Source of the DNA: Chromobotia macracanthus
Lineage: Eukaryota > Chordata > Actinopteri > Cypriniformes > Botiidae
Assembly: GCA_036877525.1 (NCBI GenBank)
Contig: JAZGTH010000072.1
Location: forward strand, 2,232,001-2,296,000
Direction: 5' to 3'
Length of the DNA stretch: 64,000 bases
Of this stretch, positions 52,646 to 62,530 are shown one piece after another. Each line of letters starts with the position of its first letter. Within the stretch, counting starts at the first letter, position 1. A program made the position numbers and the translations under genes. The notes under the pieces were generated by a model, which had not been told where the DNA came from, did not search any database, and was given only the letters and a program-made list of their open reading frames with translations.

Positions 52646-53855
52646 CAACATCTAGATCAGACTGACCAGCCCATGTACCACCCACTCTGATGCAGGATAA
52701 TGACATCACACTTACTTGTAGTAAATATTAATGAATTTACATCACCTTTTATCATATTTTTTTCATATATTATGTTTCAGTAGAAATACATATCTATTCT
52801 TTTATCAATTTATATGAATACAAAGTAAATTATTAAATATCTATTTATTAAAATTATGATTATATTATATATTTTCCACTTTTATTGGAAAATATACATT
52901 AAAATTTTAATTTTCTCTCTGAATTTTGAGATACTTTTGAGATCAATTTACCCACATTGCCCAGCCCTACCCTCCATTCAGTAATTTAGTTTATTAATAG
53001 ATCCTCATTGCTTTTGAGGTTACTATGAAAGATCATCTGACCTCTTGGCCTGCACATACTGTACTGTATCCACTCCTCGGGAGAGAAGCAAAGACAGTCT
53101 GAACAGATTTTAATGAAGTATTCATATCAATAAATGCATCTGGATTTAAAAACCTCTATGTATGTCCTTCACATGCTGCTGCATGAATAAGAAGCTGATA
53201 AATTAAATTATTGATTAATACCTTTACATTTGCTGTAAATAAACAGACAAAGTTACTGATGTGAGGGCTGCAGCCTGGATACCCAGGGAAACAAACATAC
53301 TTATAAATGTTAAAAGCCTGTATATTTATATAGTGACTGTATATACAGTTTAATTTGAGCAATATTTCTAACTGGTTACTCACAACTCATCTTTTTAAAT
53401 GAATTCATTTGATTAATGTGGATATACACACACACACACTTATATATAGACAACAAACAATACAGACAATATAACATGATCTTTAAAGTGTAATTGCTTT
53501 TATAAAATTATTACTACAGTATATTAAGAAAATGTTTTAAGGTCATTTCATGTCATTATTCTATTCAACAAAACCAATAAAGCACCTTTATCTGCAACAA
53601 CACAAACACCAACATATAAACTGAGTATTTTTAATAAGTGTAATAATAAGTGTTGCAAAGCGATACACAAAGTAGTAAATAAGTGTTTTGTGTCATAGCT
53701 ACAACAGTGTATTTACTGTATTGTGTTTTTTGCTAGACTCTACTGACCTATCAGCATCAAAGTCCAAAACTGTCCATGTTATTACATGTTCTGCGTGATA
53801 TGATTTGTAATGGGCAACATGTCAATAACCTTAAACAACCAGAAACCTGCACATG
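52646..53855. other. TAAR intergenic block paralogous to 57367-58620
   Basis: Shared words in the same order include CATATATTATGTTTCAGTA, TTAAATATCTATTTATTAAAA, CACATGCTGCTGCATGAATA and AACTGTCCATGTTATTACAT. A decayed SINE-like piece lies at about 53150-53320. No gene. Confidence 0.7.
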
Positions 53856-54013
53856 AGAATGAGCAGGTTGGTTGGAGTGTGAAGCTTCTTGAAGTGAGAG
53901 ATGGAGATGATCACCAGCAGATTCAGAAACACAGTCCATACTGACAGCAATGAGAAAAACACATACATGATATTATATTCATATGAATCTCATGATCTGT
54001 CTCATAGGCCATG
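53856..54013 (-). pseudogene. TAAR relic: TM1-TM2 remnant with most of the gene deleted
   Basis: The minus strand reads MAYETD at 54013, skips most of the N-terminus (an internal deletion removes the NxS/CxK segment), then [21 protein letters not shown] and [17 protein letters not shown], and stops matching in TM2 at about 53856. Beyond that the sequence is the 3' flank (compare 58690-58740). One deletion of roughly 900 bases explains the loss. Its flanks pair it with the open gene 58824-59840. Confidence 0.85.
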
Positions 54014-54064
54014 AGTAAATCTCCTCCTGTTAGGAGTTTGATCTCATCTCCTCACTGTCCTTTC

Positions 54065-54071
54065 ATTTATA
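54065..54071 (-). promoter_or_regulatory. TATA box preserved in front of the TAAR relic
   Basis: TATAAAT on the minus strand, 52 nt upstream of the relic's ATG, in the same leader block as the open copies. Confidence 0.45.
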
Positions 54072-54849
54072 CAGTGCCTGTGTCAGACCAGCCAACATAT
54101 GTAATGCCCATTCTGACATCATACTTACATTTAGTTAACATTAATGTACACATATCTTTAATAATGCACTATGTAGGGCTGTCAATCTAACACATTCAGT
54201 GCAATTAACTCATTAAAAAAACATTAAAAAACACATTACAAAGCCCTCGCAAGTTGTGAGGGATTTACACAACTGTAGATAAACGGAGAGAGCTACTTAT
54301 GTCAAGGTCATATGTTTGATTCCCAGGACAAATACATTTTATAAAATGTTAAATATAGATATATTTATATAGTTATATAGTGAATGTACTGTTAATTTCA
54401 CCAAGATGGCTGACATCTGTAACCGGTCTCTCACAAATTAACATTTTAATTAATTTCATATATAATATTCAGAAAATAATATTTTACCTCCATGACTGCA
54501 GCACAGGAAAACATAGTAGCAAACGTGTTTTGTGTCATAGATACAACAGTGTATTTACATTATTGTGTATTTTGCATGGCTTTGTACTAAGCATCAAAGG
54601 CCAAAACTGTCTGTTTTATTACATATTTTGCATAATGTGAATTGTGCTGTTTTGGAATTGTTCATTGGTTCTCCATACCAGGTAAAGTAGATTAGTAGAT
54701 TTAGTTACATGTAATGCGTAACGCGTCAATACTCTTAACCAGAAACCTGCACACTCACCTAGATTTACAAACCTAGATTTATTATAACAAACACTCTGTG
54801 ACAGCTAAATTACACACAGGGATACACAGCACTGTTTAACTATTATGTA
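54072..54849. other. TAAR intergenic sequence
   Basis: Includes a decayed SINE B-box piece (ATATGTTTGATTCCCAGGAC, about 54250-54345). From 54480 it parallels the 3' flank of 58824-59840 (TTTTGTGTCATAG.TACAACAGTG, ACAAACACTCTGTGACA). Confidence 0.55.
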
Positions 54850-54898
54850 AAAATGTCTACCAGAGCAGACGTTTGACAAAATATTTTGAGTTGAACCT
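54850..54898 (-). pseudogene. Stranded C-terminal tail of TAAR 55192-56169
   Basis: The minus strand reads KIFCQTSALVDIF, matching the tail KILRQASALVDIF of the receptor at 58824-59840. It is separated from the rest of its gene by about 300 nt of inserted repeat and is no longer translated. Confidence 0.8.
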
Positions 54899-55217
54899 CA
54901 AATTAAATAATAAACAGTAATAATATTATACAATTATAAACAAAATATAAAATAATGAACCTCACCAAAAATATATATTTTTTTTATAATTTACTGTATG
55001 GCTTTTTTGCTTCTGATAAACACTAAAAAGATCATTTTAAAGTATGTTGGTAACCAAACAACACACCATTGACATCTGTTAGATGGACACAAAACCACTG
55101 AGACATTTCTCAAAATATCTTTTGTGCTCCACAGAAGAAAACTAAGTCATGAGATTTGGACTGAGAGGAAGGTGAATAAATTTAAACATTTTCACTTTTG
55201 GGAGACCCATCCCTTTA
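54899..55217. mobile_element. Repeat insertion (AAAGGGATAGTTCACCC family) splitting a TAAR 3' end
   Basis: The right end on the plus strand, GGGAGACCCATCCCTTTAA, is the diverged family end in reverse. Inside are GTGCTCCACAGAAGAAAACT, AAGTCATGAGATTTGG and GAGGAAGGTGAATAAATT in the family's order. The left boundary, next to the stranded tail, is AT-rich and could include a second insertion. Confidence 0.75.
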
Positions 55218-56169
55218 AAATATGTTTTACTGCATTTCTAAACCAGGGGTAAAATAAAGCATAAATGAGAGGATTTAGACTTGAGTTAGCATACACTGTC
55301 CATATTAGAAAATTTGCAATGGTGGGAGAGATAGCTGTACTCCCTGTGAGAGAAAAAATATAGATTGGTAAATAACAAAGCACGTGAATTATCACAATGA
55401 TTCCTAATATCAGAGCAGCTTTGCTCTCAGATTTTCTCCTCACTGAACCTTGTGTCACATGTTTTCCTCTCTTCATCAGAGAGTTTATTATTTTCACTTG
55501 TCGTTGTGCAACATAGAATATTCTCAAATACAAAGTTATGATCACGCTACAAGGAAAGAGGAAAGTTACAAACAGATCAGTGACTCTCCAGCTAAATCTA
55601 ATTTTAAGGCTACACTCTCCAGAACACACACCGGATCTGTGTGAAGTGTCAAAAAATTCATTGCTAATCACAAGGACGGTGTTGTAAACCGAGGAGCAAA
55701 ACCAGCAGAGACAGATACTCATTAAAGTTTTAGTTGTGCTTATTTTTTGTGGGTACTGTAAAGGATCGCACACAGCAATGTAACGGTCAATAGCAATTAA
55801 AACTAAATTACCAAGAGATGCTGAGACAATCAAACCAAGAGTATTTACAAACAGTCCACAGAAAATGATTCCAAAGTACCAACATGTTTCAATCAGTTTT
55901 ATGGCCTCTACAGGAATCACAATTAATCCAACAAGCATGTCGGTCACAGCCAGAGAGAGAATGAGCAGGTTGGTTGGAGTGTGAAGCTTCTTGAAGTGAG
56001 AGATGGAGATGATCACCAGCAGGTTCAGAAACACAGTCCATACTGACAACAATGAAAAAAACACATACATGATATTATATTCATATGTGGAGCGCTTTCC
56101 TTTGACACATGATGTGTTAATGGCAGGAAAACAGTATTGAATCTCATGATCTTCTGTCTCATAGGCCAT
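55192..56169 (-). CDS. TAAR, teleost Asp5.42 type, with a repeat-derived C-terminus (325 aa)
   Basis: Open from MAYETEDHEIQYC through all seven segments: D77 (2.50), C104 (3.25), DRY 128-130, D198 (5.42), P206 (5.50), CYLP at 265-268 and NPLIY at 299-303. Position 3.32 is Leu111. TM6 has Tyr instead of the toggle-switch Trp6.48. The protein ends HILKGWVSQK, 13 residues shorter than its relatives; KGWVSQK and the TGA come from the inserted repeat. The truncation falls after helix 8, so the receptor could still fold and signal, but tail-mediated trafficking may be altered (inference). The flank upstream matches that of 48849-49865. Confidence 0.9.
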   Translation of the reverse strand: MAYETEDHEIQYCFPAINTSCVKGKRSTYEYNIMYVFFSLLSVWTVFLNLLVIISISHFKKLHTPTNLLILSLAVTDMLVGLIVIPVEAIKLIETCWYFGIIFCGLFVNTLGLIVSASLGNLVLIAIDRYIAVCDPLQYPQKISTTKTLMSICLCWFCSSVYNTVLVISNEFFDTSHRSGVCSGECSLKIRFSWRVTDLFVTFLFPCSVIITLYLRIFYVAQRQVKIINSLMKRGKHVTQGSVRRKSESKAALILGIIVIIHVLCYLPIYIFSLTGSTAISPTIANFLIWTVYANSSLNPLIYALFYPWFRNAVKHILKGWVSQK

Positions 56170-56219
56170 GAGTAAATCCTCCTGTTAGGAGTTTGATCTG
56201 ATCTCCTCACTGTCCTTTC

Positions 56220-56226
56220 ATTTATA
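56220..56226 (-). promoter_or_regulatory. TATA box of TAAR 55192-56169
   Basis: TATAAAT on the minus strand 51 nt upstream of ATG, with the same spacing as the copy at 49916. Confidence 0.6.
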
Positions 56227-56829
56227 CAACATCTACATCAGACTCACGTACCGCCCACTGACGCTGGATAATGACATCACGCATACATGTAGTAAATATT
56301 AATGAACTTACATCACCTTCATAATGCATTATGGTGTTCTAATACAATTGTACAGGAACATGCACATTTTATTTATATTTCAGTTTAAGTTAGCTTTGAA
56401 AATTTTGTTAATTTTGAAAATGAGCCTTCAAACAAAAAAGCAGCGTGATCTATTAGATAGTCATAATGTATTTGCAATGATGTTTTAGTTGTCACAATAA
56501 TAATTCATATATTGCTTTTTCACTCTGTACTGTTTTAATGGTTCATATAAAAAGTTTCTTTTTCTTTAAGATAATATGGTTTGCAGTTTGTGTGAGCCTA
56601 CTGCACAGGCAAGGCGAGGTGTATTTATTTCTAAACACTTAAAAATAGCAAAAGCCGAACAAAGTGCTGTACAATAAGGAATAGTATAAAACAACATATC
56701 ATAAAAGCAGTTTTAAAAACACAGACCAACTACACCGATTCGTATGTATATGAATATATATAAACGCTTTTAAACATATAAACGTTTTCAAAGGTTTAAG
56801 ACCTTCAACACTGGAGGATGGCCGATCTC

Positions 56830-57366
56830 CCTGTGGGAGAAAAAACATAGATTGGCAACCAACAGAGAAGATGAATTGCCACAATGATTCCTAATGTCAG
56901 AGCAGCTTTGCTCTCAGATTTTCTCCTGACTGAACCTTCTGTCACGTTTTTCTCTCTTCACTAGAGAGTTTATAACTTTCACTTGTTTTGCAACATAAAA
57001 TATCCTTAGATATACAGCGATCATCACAATACAAGGCAAAATAAAGGAAATGAATAAATCACTGGCCCTCCATGAACCAATGACAAAGGTACATTCTCCG
57101 TAACAGCCACGTGCTCTGCTCGAGGGGACGAAATATTTGTTGTTAGTTATAATTGTGGTATTATAAGCAGTAGAGAAAAACCAGCAGAGGCAGATGGTCA
57201 TTAACGTTTTAGTTGTGGTTATTTTCTGCTCATACTGTAAAGGGTAACAAACAGCAACGAAACGGTCAATAGCAATGACAAGCAAATTATTAAGAGATGT
57301 TGACAGTAGCAACCCCATGATGATTATAAACAGCCCACAGAAAATGTCTCCAAAATACCAACACGT
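56830..57366 (-). pseudogene. TAAR relic: TM3 to start of TM6, both ends missing
   Basis: The minus strand begins inside CWYFGDIFCGLF and runs through DRFVAVCYP, ECL2, TM5 (SDLFISFILP) to the stop at 56914, then past it in the second frame into GIIVAIHLLCWLPIYVF. The N-terminus, TM1-TM2, promoter and TM7 are deleted. It carries the same 2-nt deletion (between 56945 and 56946) and the same stop as 51572-52586, plus two small in-frame deletions (VIGSWRA, VAKQVKV). It is clearly the duplicate of that pseudogene. Confidence 0.92.
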
Positions 57367-58823
57367 CTGACCGACTCATGTACCACCCACTCTGATGTTG
57401 GATAATGACATCACGCTCACATGTAGTAAATATTAATGAACTTACATCAGCTTTTAGTATGCATAATAGCGATTTGACAAAACTGCAGATGTAGAAACTT
57501 TTTCAGCTTCAGTTTAAATATGTAACAAATTGCAATTTGTCATAAATCAGTACACACACAATATCAACTGCAGAGTTTTTCATATATTATGTTTCAGTAA
57601 AAACACATTTCTATTCTTTTATTAATTTATATAAATAAAACGTAAATGATTAAATATCTATTTATTAAAATAATGATATATATTTTAAACTTTTATTGCA
57701 AAACGTACATTATTTAACTTTTCTCTCTAAATTATACATCTCAGATCAATTTGCCCAGCCCAACTTTCCATTCATGAATTTAGTATATGAACAGCAATGT
57801 TATCCAATGTTAGCTTTTGAGGTTGCTATGAATGATCACGTGACCTCATGACCTGCATAAACTGTACTGTACCCACACCTCAGGAGAGAAGCAAAGACAG
57901 TCTGAACAGATTTTACTAAAGTATTATTTTCAACTGATGCATCCAGATTCAAAACCTCTGAAGTCAGACAACCTCTGTGTTTGTCCTTCACATGCTGCTG
58001 CATGAATAAGAAGCTGATCAGTTAAAGAATCAATTAACACCTTCATGACTGCTGGAGATAAACGGGCAAAGCTGCTGATGTGAAGGTCGTAAGTTGGACA
58101 CCCAGGGAAACACATACTGATAAAATGTTAAATGCAAGCATATTTATATAGTTACTGTATATGGTGAATGCTTGAATAGACTGTTAGTAATTTACTTTAA
58201 CTATGCTGAGTGATATCTCTAACCGGTTACTCAACTCATTTTAAATGAATTCATTTGATGAATGTGGATACACAAACACACTTATATATAGACAACATAC
58301 AATACAAACAATATAACATGACCTTTAATGTGTAATTGCTTTTATAAAATTATCACTATAGTATATTAAAAAAAATTTAAAGAACATTTTGTCACAATTG
58401 TATTCAACAAAACCAGTAAAGCACCTTTATCTGCAACAACCTAAATTCCAACATATAAAATAAGAGTATTTTTATACTCCGTGAGTGCTGTACAGTGATA
58501 CACAAAGTAGTAAATAAGTGTTTTGTGTCATAGCTACAACAGTGTATTTACTGTATTGTGTTTTTTGCTAGACTCTACTGACCTATCAGCATCAAAGTCC
58601 AAAACTGTCCATGTTATTACATGTTGTACTGCCTGGTGTGAATTAGGCTGTACATTTTCTTCTCTGTACCAGGTATAGTAGACTTGTAAACTTAATTACA
58701 TGTAATGGGCAACAAGTCAATACCCTTAACCAGAACCCTACACAATCACCTAATTTACACTAACTACAACAAACACTCTGTGACATAACTAAATTACACA
58801 CATTGATACACAGCACTGTTTAT
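57367..58823. other. TAAR intergenic block paralogous to 52646-53855
   Basis: Collinear with the block between 51572-52586 and 53856-54013, including the SINE-like piece at about 57970-58130. No gene. Confidence 0.7.
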
Positions 58824-59840
58824 CTAATGTCTAAAAATGTCTACCAGAGCAGACGCTTGACGAAGTATTTTAAAAGTTAAAATGTATTTAAGTGCATTTC
58901 TAAACCAGGGGTAAAAAAAAGCATACACGAGAGGATTTATACTTGAGTTAACATACACTGTCCATATTAGAAAATTTGCAATGGTGGCAGAGATGACTTT
59001 ACTTCCTGTAAGAGAAAAAATATAGATTGGTAAATAACAAAGCAGATGAATTGCCACAATGATTCCTAATGTCAGAGCAGCTTTGCTCTCAGATTTTCTC
59101 CTCACTGAACCTTGTGTCACATGTTTTCCTCTCTTCATCAGAGAGTTTATTATTTTCACTTGTCGTTGTGCAACATAGAATATTCTCAAATATAAAGTTA
59201 TGATCACGGTACAAGGAAAGAGGAAAGTAACAAACAGATCTGTGGCTCTCCAGCTAAATCTAATCATAAAGCTACACTCTCCACGACACACACCTGATCT
59301 GAGTACAGTGTCATTGTCAAAATATCCATTGCTAACTACAAGGACAGTGTTGTAAACTGAGGAGCAGAACCAGCTGAGAAAAATGCCCACTATACTTTTA
59401 GTCATGGTCATTTTTTGTGGATACAGCAAAGGATAAATTACAGCCATAAAACGATCCAGTGCAATGAAAATTAAATTACAAAGAGATGTTGAAAGAAACA
59501 GACTAAGAAAAATAATAAACAGTCCACAGAAAGTATCTCCAAAGTACCAACACGTTTCAATCAGTTTTATGGCCTCTACAGGAATCACAATTAATCCAAC
59601 AAACAGGTCGGCCACAGCCAGAGAGAGAATGAGCAGGTTGGTTGGAGTGTGAAGCTTCTTGAAGTGAGAGATGGAGATGATCACCAGTAGGTTTAGAAAC
59701 ACAGTCCATACTGACAACAATGAGAAAAACACATACATGATATTATATTCATATGTGGAGCGCTTTCCTTTGATACATGATGAGTTAATGGCAGGAAAGC
59801 AGTATTGAATCTCATGATCTTCTGTCTCATAGGCCACCAT
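58824..59840 (-). CDS. TAAR, teleost Asp5.42 type (open, 338 aa)
   Basis: The start chosen is the ATG at 59840 (MVAYETEDHEIQYC), the counterpart of the paralogues' start with one extra Val. An in-frame ATG 15 codons upstream (59885) lies within the conserved leader just after the TATA box and is less likely. Leu sits at 3.32, Asp at 5.42 (ATDLFVTFLFP), DRF in TM3, CYLP in TM6 (Trp6.48 to Tyr), NPLVY in TM7. ECL2 is longer than in the relatives (DNDTVLRSGVCRGEC, with a NDT sequon). The intact tail ends SALVDIFRH. Presumed olfactory amine receptor. Confidence 0.92.
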   Translation of the reverse strand: MVAYETEDHEIQYCFPAINSSCIKGKRSTYEYNIMYVFFSLLSVWTVFLNLLVIISISHFKKLHTPTNLLILSLAVADLFVGLIVIPVEAIKLIETCWYFGDTFCGLFIIFLSLFLSTSLCNLIFIALDRFMAVIYPLLYPQKMTMTKSIVGIFLSWFCSSVYNTVLVVSNGYFDNDTVLRSGVCRGECSFMIRFSWRATDLFVTFLFPCTVIITLYLRIFYVAQRQVKIINSLMKRGKHVTQGSVRRKSESKAALTLGIIVAIHLLCYLPIYIFSLTGSKVISATIANFLIWTVYVNSSINPLVYAFFYPWFRNALKYILTFKILRQASALVDIFRH

Positions 59841-59894
59841 GAGTAAATCTCCTCCTGTTAGAAGAGTTTGATCTGATCTCCTCACTGTCCTTTC

Positions 59895-59901
59895 ATTTAT
59901 A
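59895..59901 (-). promoter_or_regulatory. TATA box of TAAR 58824-59840
   Basis: TATAAAT on the minus strand 55 nt upstream of the chosen ATG; conserved leader block around it. Confidence 0.6.
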
Positions 59902-59975
59902 CAACATCTAGATCAGACTGACCAGCCCATGTACCACCCACAATGATGCTGCATAGTAACAATTATTTTCTTTAA

Positions 59976-60170
59976 TAATAATGTCATCCAGGGAGAAAAG
60001 AGTCAGAGGTTTAGGTAATCTGAACCTGTGATTGTAGAATGTGGTCAGTTTATTTGTAGCTTGTTGGCTCTGTGGCCTGCGGGTTCAGGTATAAGAGGGG
60101 TAAGCATAGCCTGGACTGGAAAAGTGTGATCCATCCTGAAACTGTGGGCCTTTCCTCAGATACTTCCAGA
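59976..60170. repeat. Duplicated noncoding segment, copy 1
   Basis: Shares GTCATCCA, AGTTTATTTGTAGCTTGTTG, CTGTGGCCTG and CCT..CTGAA.CTGTGGG in the same order with 62326-62530. Confidence 0.75.
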
Positions 60171-61035
60171 AGATACTGCTCATCACAGGAAAAAGAGACC
60201 AGTGGGTTCTGGCAGGTAGGTTCTAAACCTGCCAGATCCTCCTGGAGACAATTTGGACCACTTTATTGAAAGAAATGAACAAAATAGCAAACAAAATATA
60301 TATTAATAACAAAAATAAAAAAGACACATAAATAATAGATAAATCATATATACAGAGCACATTTTAAACCAGTAAAAAAATTCACATAATACACAAAATT
60401 TACACAGCATACAAATAAACACAAGAATAGAATTAAAAGAATACAATACAATGGACAAAACATTAAAAAATCTGTTATTTGATACTTTGGTGTGAATACA
60501 GGCTTTGAAACTGACAGGTTGGACTGGGCCTTTTACTAGGAAGTATACATCACACACACACACACTTCATTATTATTTTATCTTCATTATCAGTTTGTTT
60601 ACTCTTAGTGATAAAACTGCAGTCATGTTAGAACTCTAGGGACCAATTTAATATGGTTAGTTATGGTTTGTGTATGCAGTTTTTCTGCGGAGGTGTTTGC
60701 CCTCAGAACTATTTTAATGTACTGATCATTACAGGTGTGAAATAAACATGCAATACACTGATGCAACAGCTTCTCTCTCTGGGGTCACTGACGTTTCACT
60801 CTGAAAAACCAATCCCTTTATCTTTAGTAAAGATAAAGTTCCCTTTACTAAATTAACCCAAAGATCTAACAGGGTGAGGCTGTAGTGTCTAAAATAAACT
60901 ATGCTGCTCACATTGGCAATAAAGTATGACTCCAGTCAAAGTCTGTCAAAGATTGTGTTGGCAAAAATGCATTTTAATCTGCCATCAATTGCATTAAAAG
61001 TCTAACAAGCATGTCAGGTACTGCTAGTTCCTATC

Positions 61036-61183
61036 ATTTACACATTTGGCAGAAGCTTCTATCAAAAGCAACTCACACGGCTTTAAAGGTGTACATTTAT
61101 GTGTTAAAAAATGTAATCCCAGTATGTGTTCCCTGGGATTCAAACCCACAATCTCTGCATTGCGAAAGCAATTCTCTCCATTT
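61036..61183. repeat. tRNA-derived SINE copy
   Basis: TTTACACATTTGGCAGAAGC and ATCAAAAGCAACTCAC, then GTTCCCTGGGATTCAAACCC, a B-box-like word in reverse orientation, and CTCTGCATTGCGAAAGCAAT. Confidence 0.7.
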
Positions 61184-61387
61184 TCATACACATAACAAAA
61201 TACATACAGACGAGTGACTATCTACCTGTTTGAATGTTAAATCTCACCTTTACCTACTAAACAATAGGTCAAAGGTCATGACAAAGTGGTGAGACGTGAA
61301 CTTAGGTTGGACTAGTTTATTTGTGCACTCTGTGGCTGATTCACACAGACACTGTAAGCTGGATTTAGAAAGTTTTTCTAGGCTTTA

Positions 61388-61493
61388 TCCCGGCTAACAG
61401 GAAACATTCTCAGAACACTAGGTAATGTTATCGAAATGTTCTCTCAAACTTATCAAAAAGTTCTTGCAGTAGCATTAGTAGAATTTTTTTATG

Positions 61494-61569
<76 letters not shown>

Positions 61570-61605
61570 TTTCAAAAGTGTTATTGAACGTTATTAAAAA
61601 ACACG
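61388..61605. mobile_element. MITE-like element, AGCTGGG family, copy split by an AT microsatellite
   Basis: Begins CGGCTAACAGGAAACATTCTC and continues with the family's internal words (ATCAAAAAGTTCTTGCAGTA, GTTATTGAACG). An AT tract of about 65 nt (61494-61562) fills its middle. The right end is not recognisable. Confidence 0.6.
61494..61562. repeat. AT microsatellite
   Basis: About 33 TA units inside a MITE-like element. Confidence 0.95.
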
Positions 61606-62325
61606 GTAGCACTGCTTTACTTTCGCTGGTTCCAAAATTACAGTAAAAAATAAGGACGGAATATTTATTTGATTTGTAAATGTTTGTGAATTAATTTATA
61701 AATTTAATACGCATGTTATAGTGCAGTGTTTCTTTACAAGGGTGCTGGGCACTACGTGGCCTCAACAAATTTTCAAGAAGGCCCCCAAGATGACAAATTG
61801 TTTTAAATATTATTTAAACAAAATATTTAAAAGATAAAACAAGCATTAAAATAAGCTAAAAGTCAAGTTATTTCTTATTGTTTGGTTATTTTTATAACAA
61901 ATATACATCCTTTTAGGTATGCCACGCTCTGAGATATTCTGTGACAGCCACAGCCTAGATTTCTAAAACCTTTTTTTTGTTTCTGCTTTTAATTTACTCC
62001 TACATTGAGGTTCTTGAAAAATACATCTTGTATATGAGCACAGAGAAAGAAACCAGAAAAACAGAAAGCCTAAAAAAGATAGTAAATGCTCTGCAATTAT
62101 TGCATATGTAGAGATGTGAGGTTTAACGTCAATTCTGTCTTTCTATATGAGGTCACAGAGCCTGTTATGACAACAGAAGACAGCATCCATACATACAGTC
62201 CAAATTAAACCTGCGGTCTGGGTGGCAAGAGTCAAGTAGCTTTGGATACTTCAATTTAAAACACACAATTAGCTATGCAAGCCTCCAATAAGGTCTAATG
62301 AATACTATATTTAGGCTCTATATTT

Positions 62326-62530
62326 AGACTCATGTCATCCAAGGACAATACAGTCAGAGATTCAGGCAATTTCAGCTGTGGTGTGTTATGTGGCCAGTTT
62401 ATTTGTAGCTTGTTGGCATCACTTCTCTGTGACCTGGCTGTTTTTATTCTTCCGCCAGATGGAAGAGAGGTGAGCTTAGCACAGGCTGGGAAATGGGATC
62501 CTACCTGAAGCTGTGGGTCTTTCTAAGACA
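62326..62530. repeat. Duplicated noncoding segment, copy 2
   Basis: Partner of 59976-60170; contains CAGTTTATTTGTAGCTTGTT and TACCTGAAGCTGTGGGTCTT. It lies between the divergent TAAR at the window end and the MAYETED group. Confidence 0.75.

Noticed and set aside
60303..60563. An 86-codon minus-strand frame rich in Phe, Tyr and Cys
   Set aside because: It lies in AT-rich, low-complexity sequence with no homologue that I recognise and no promoter or splice context.
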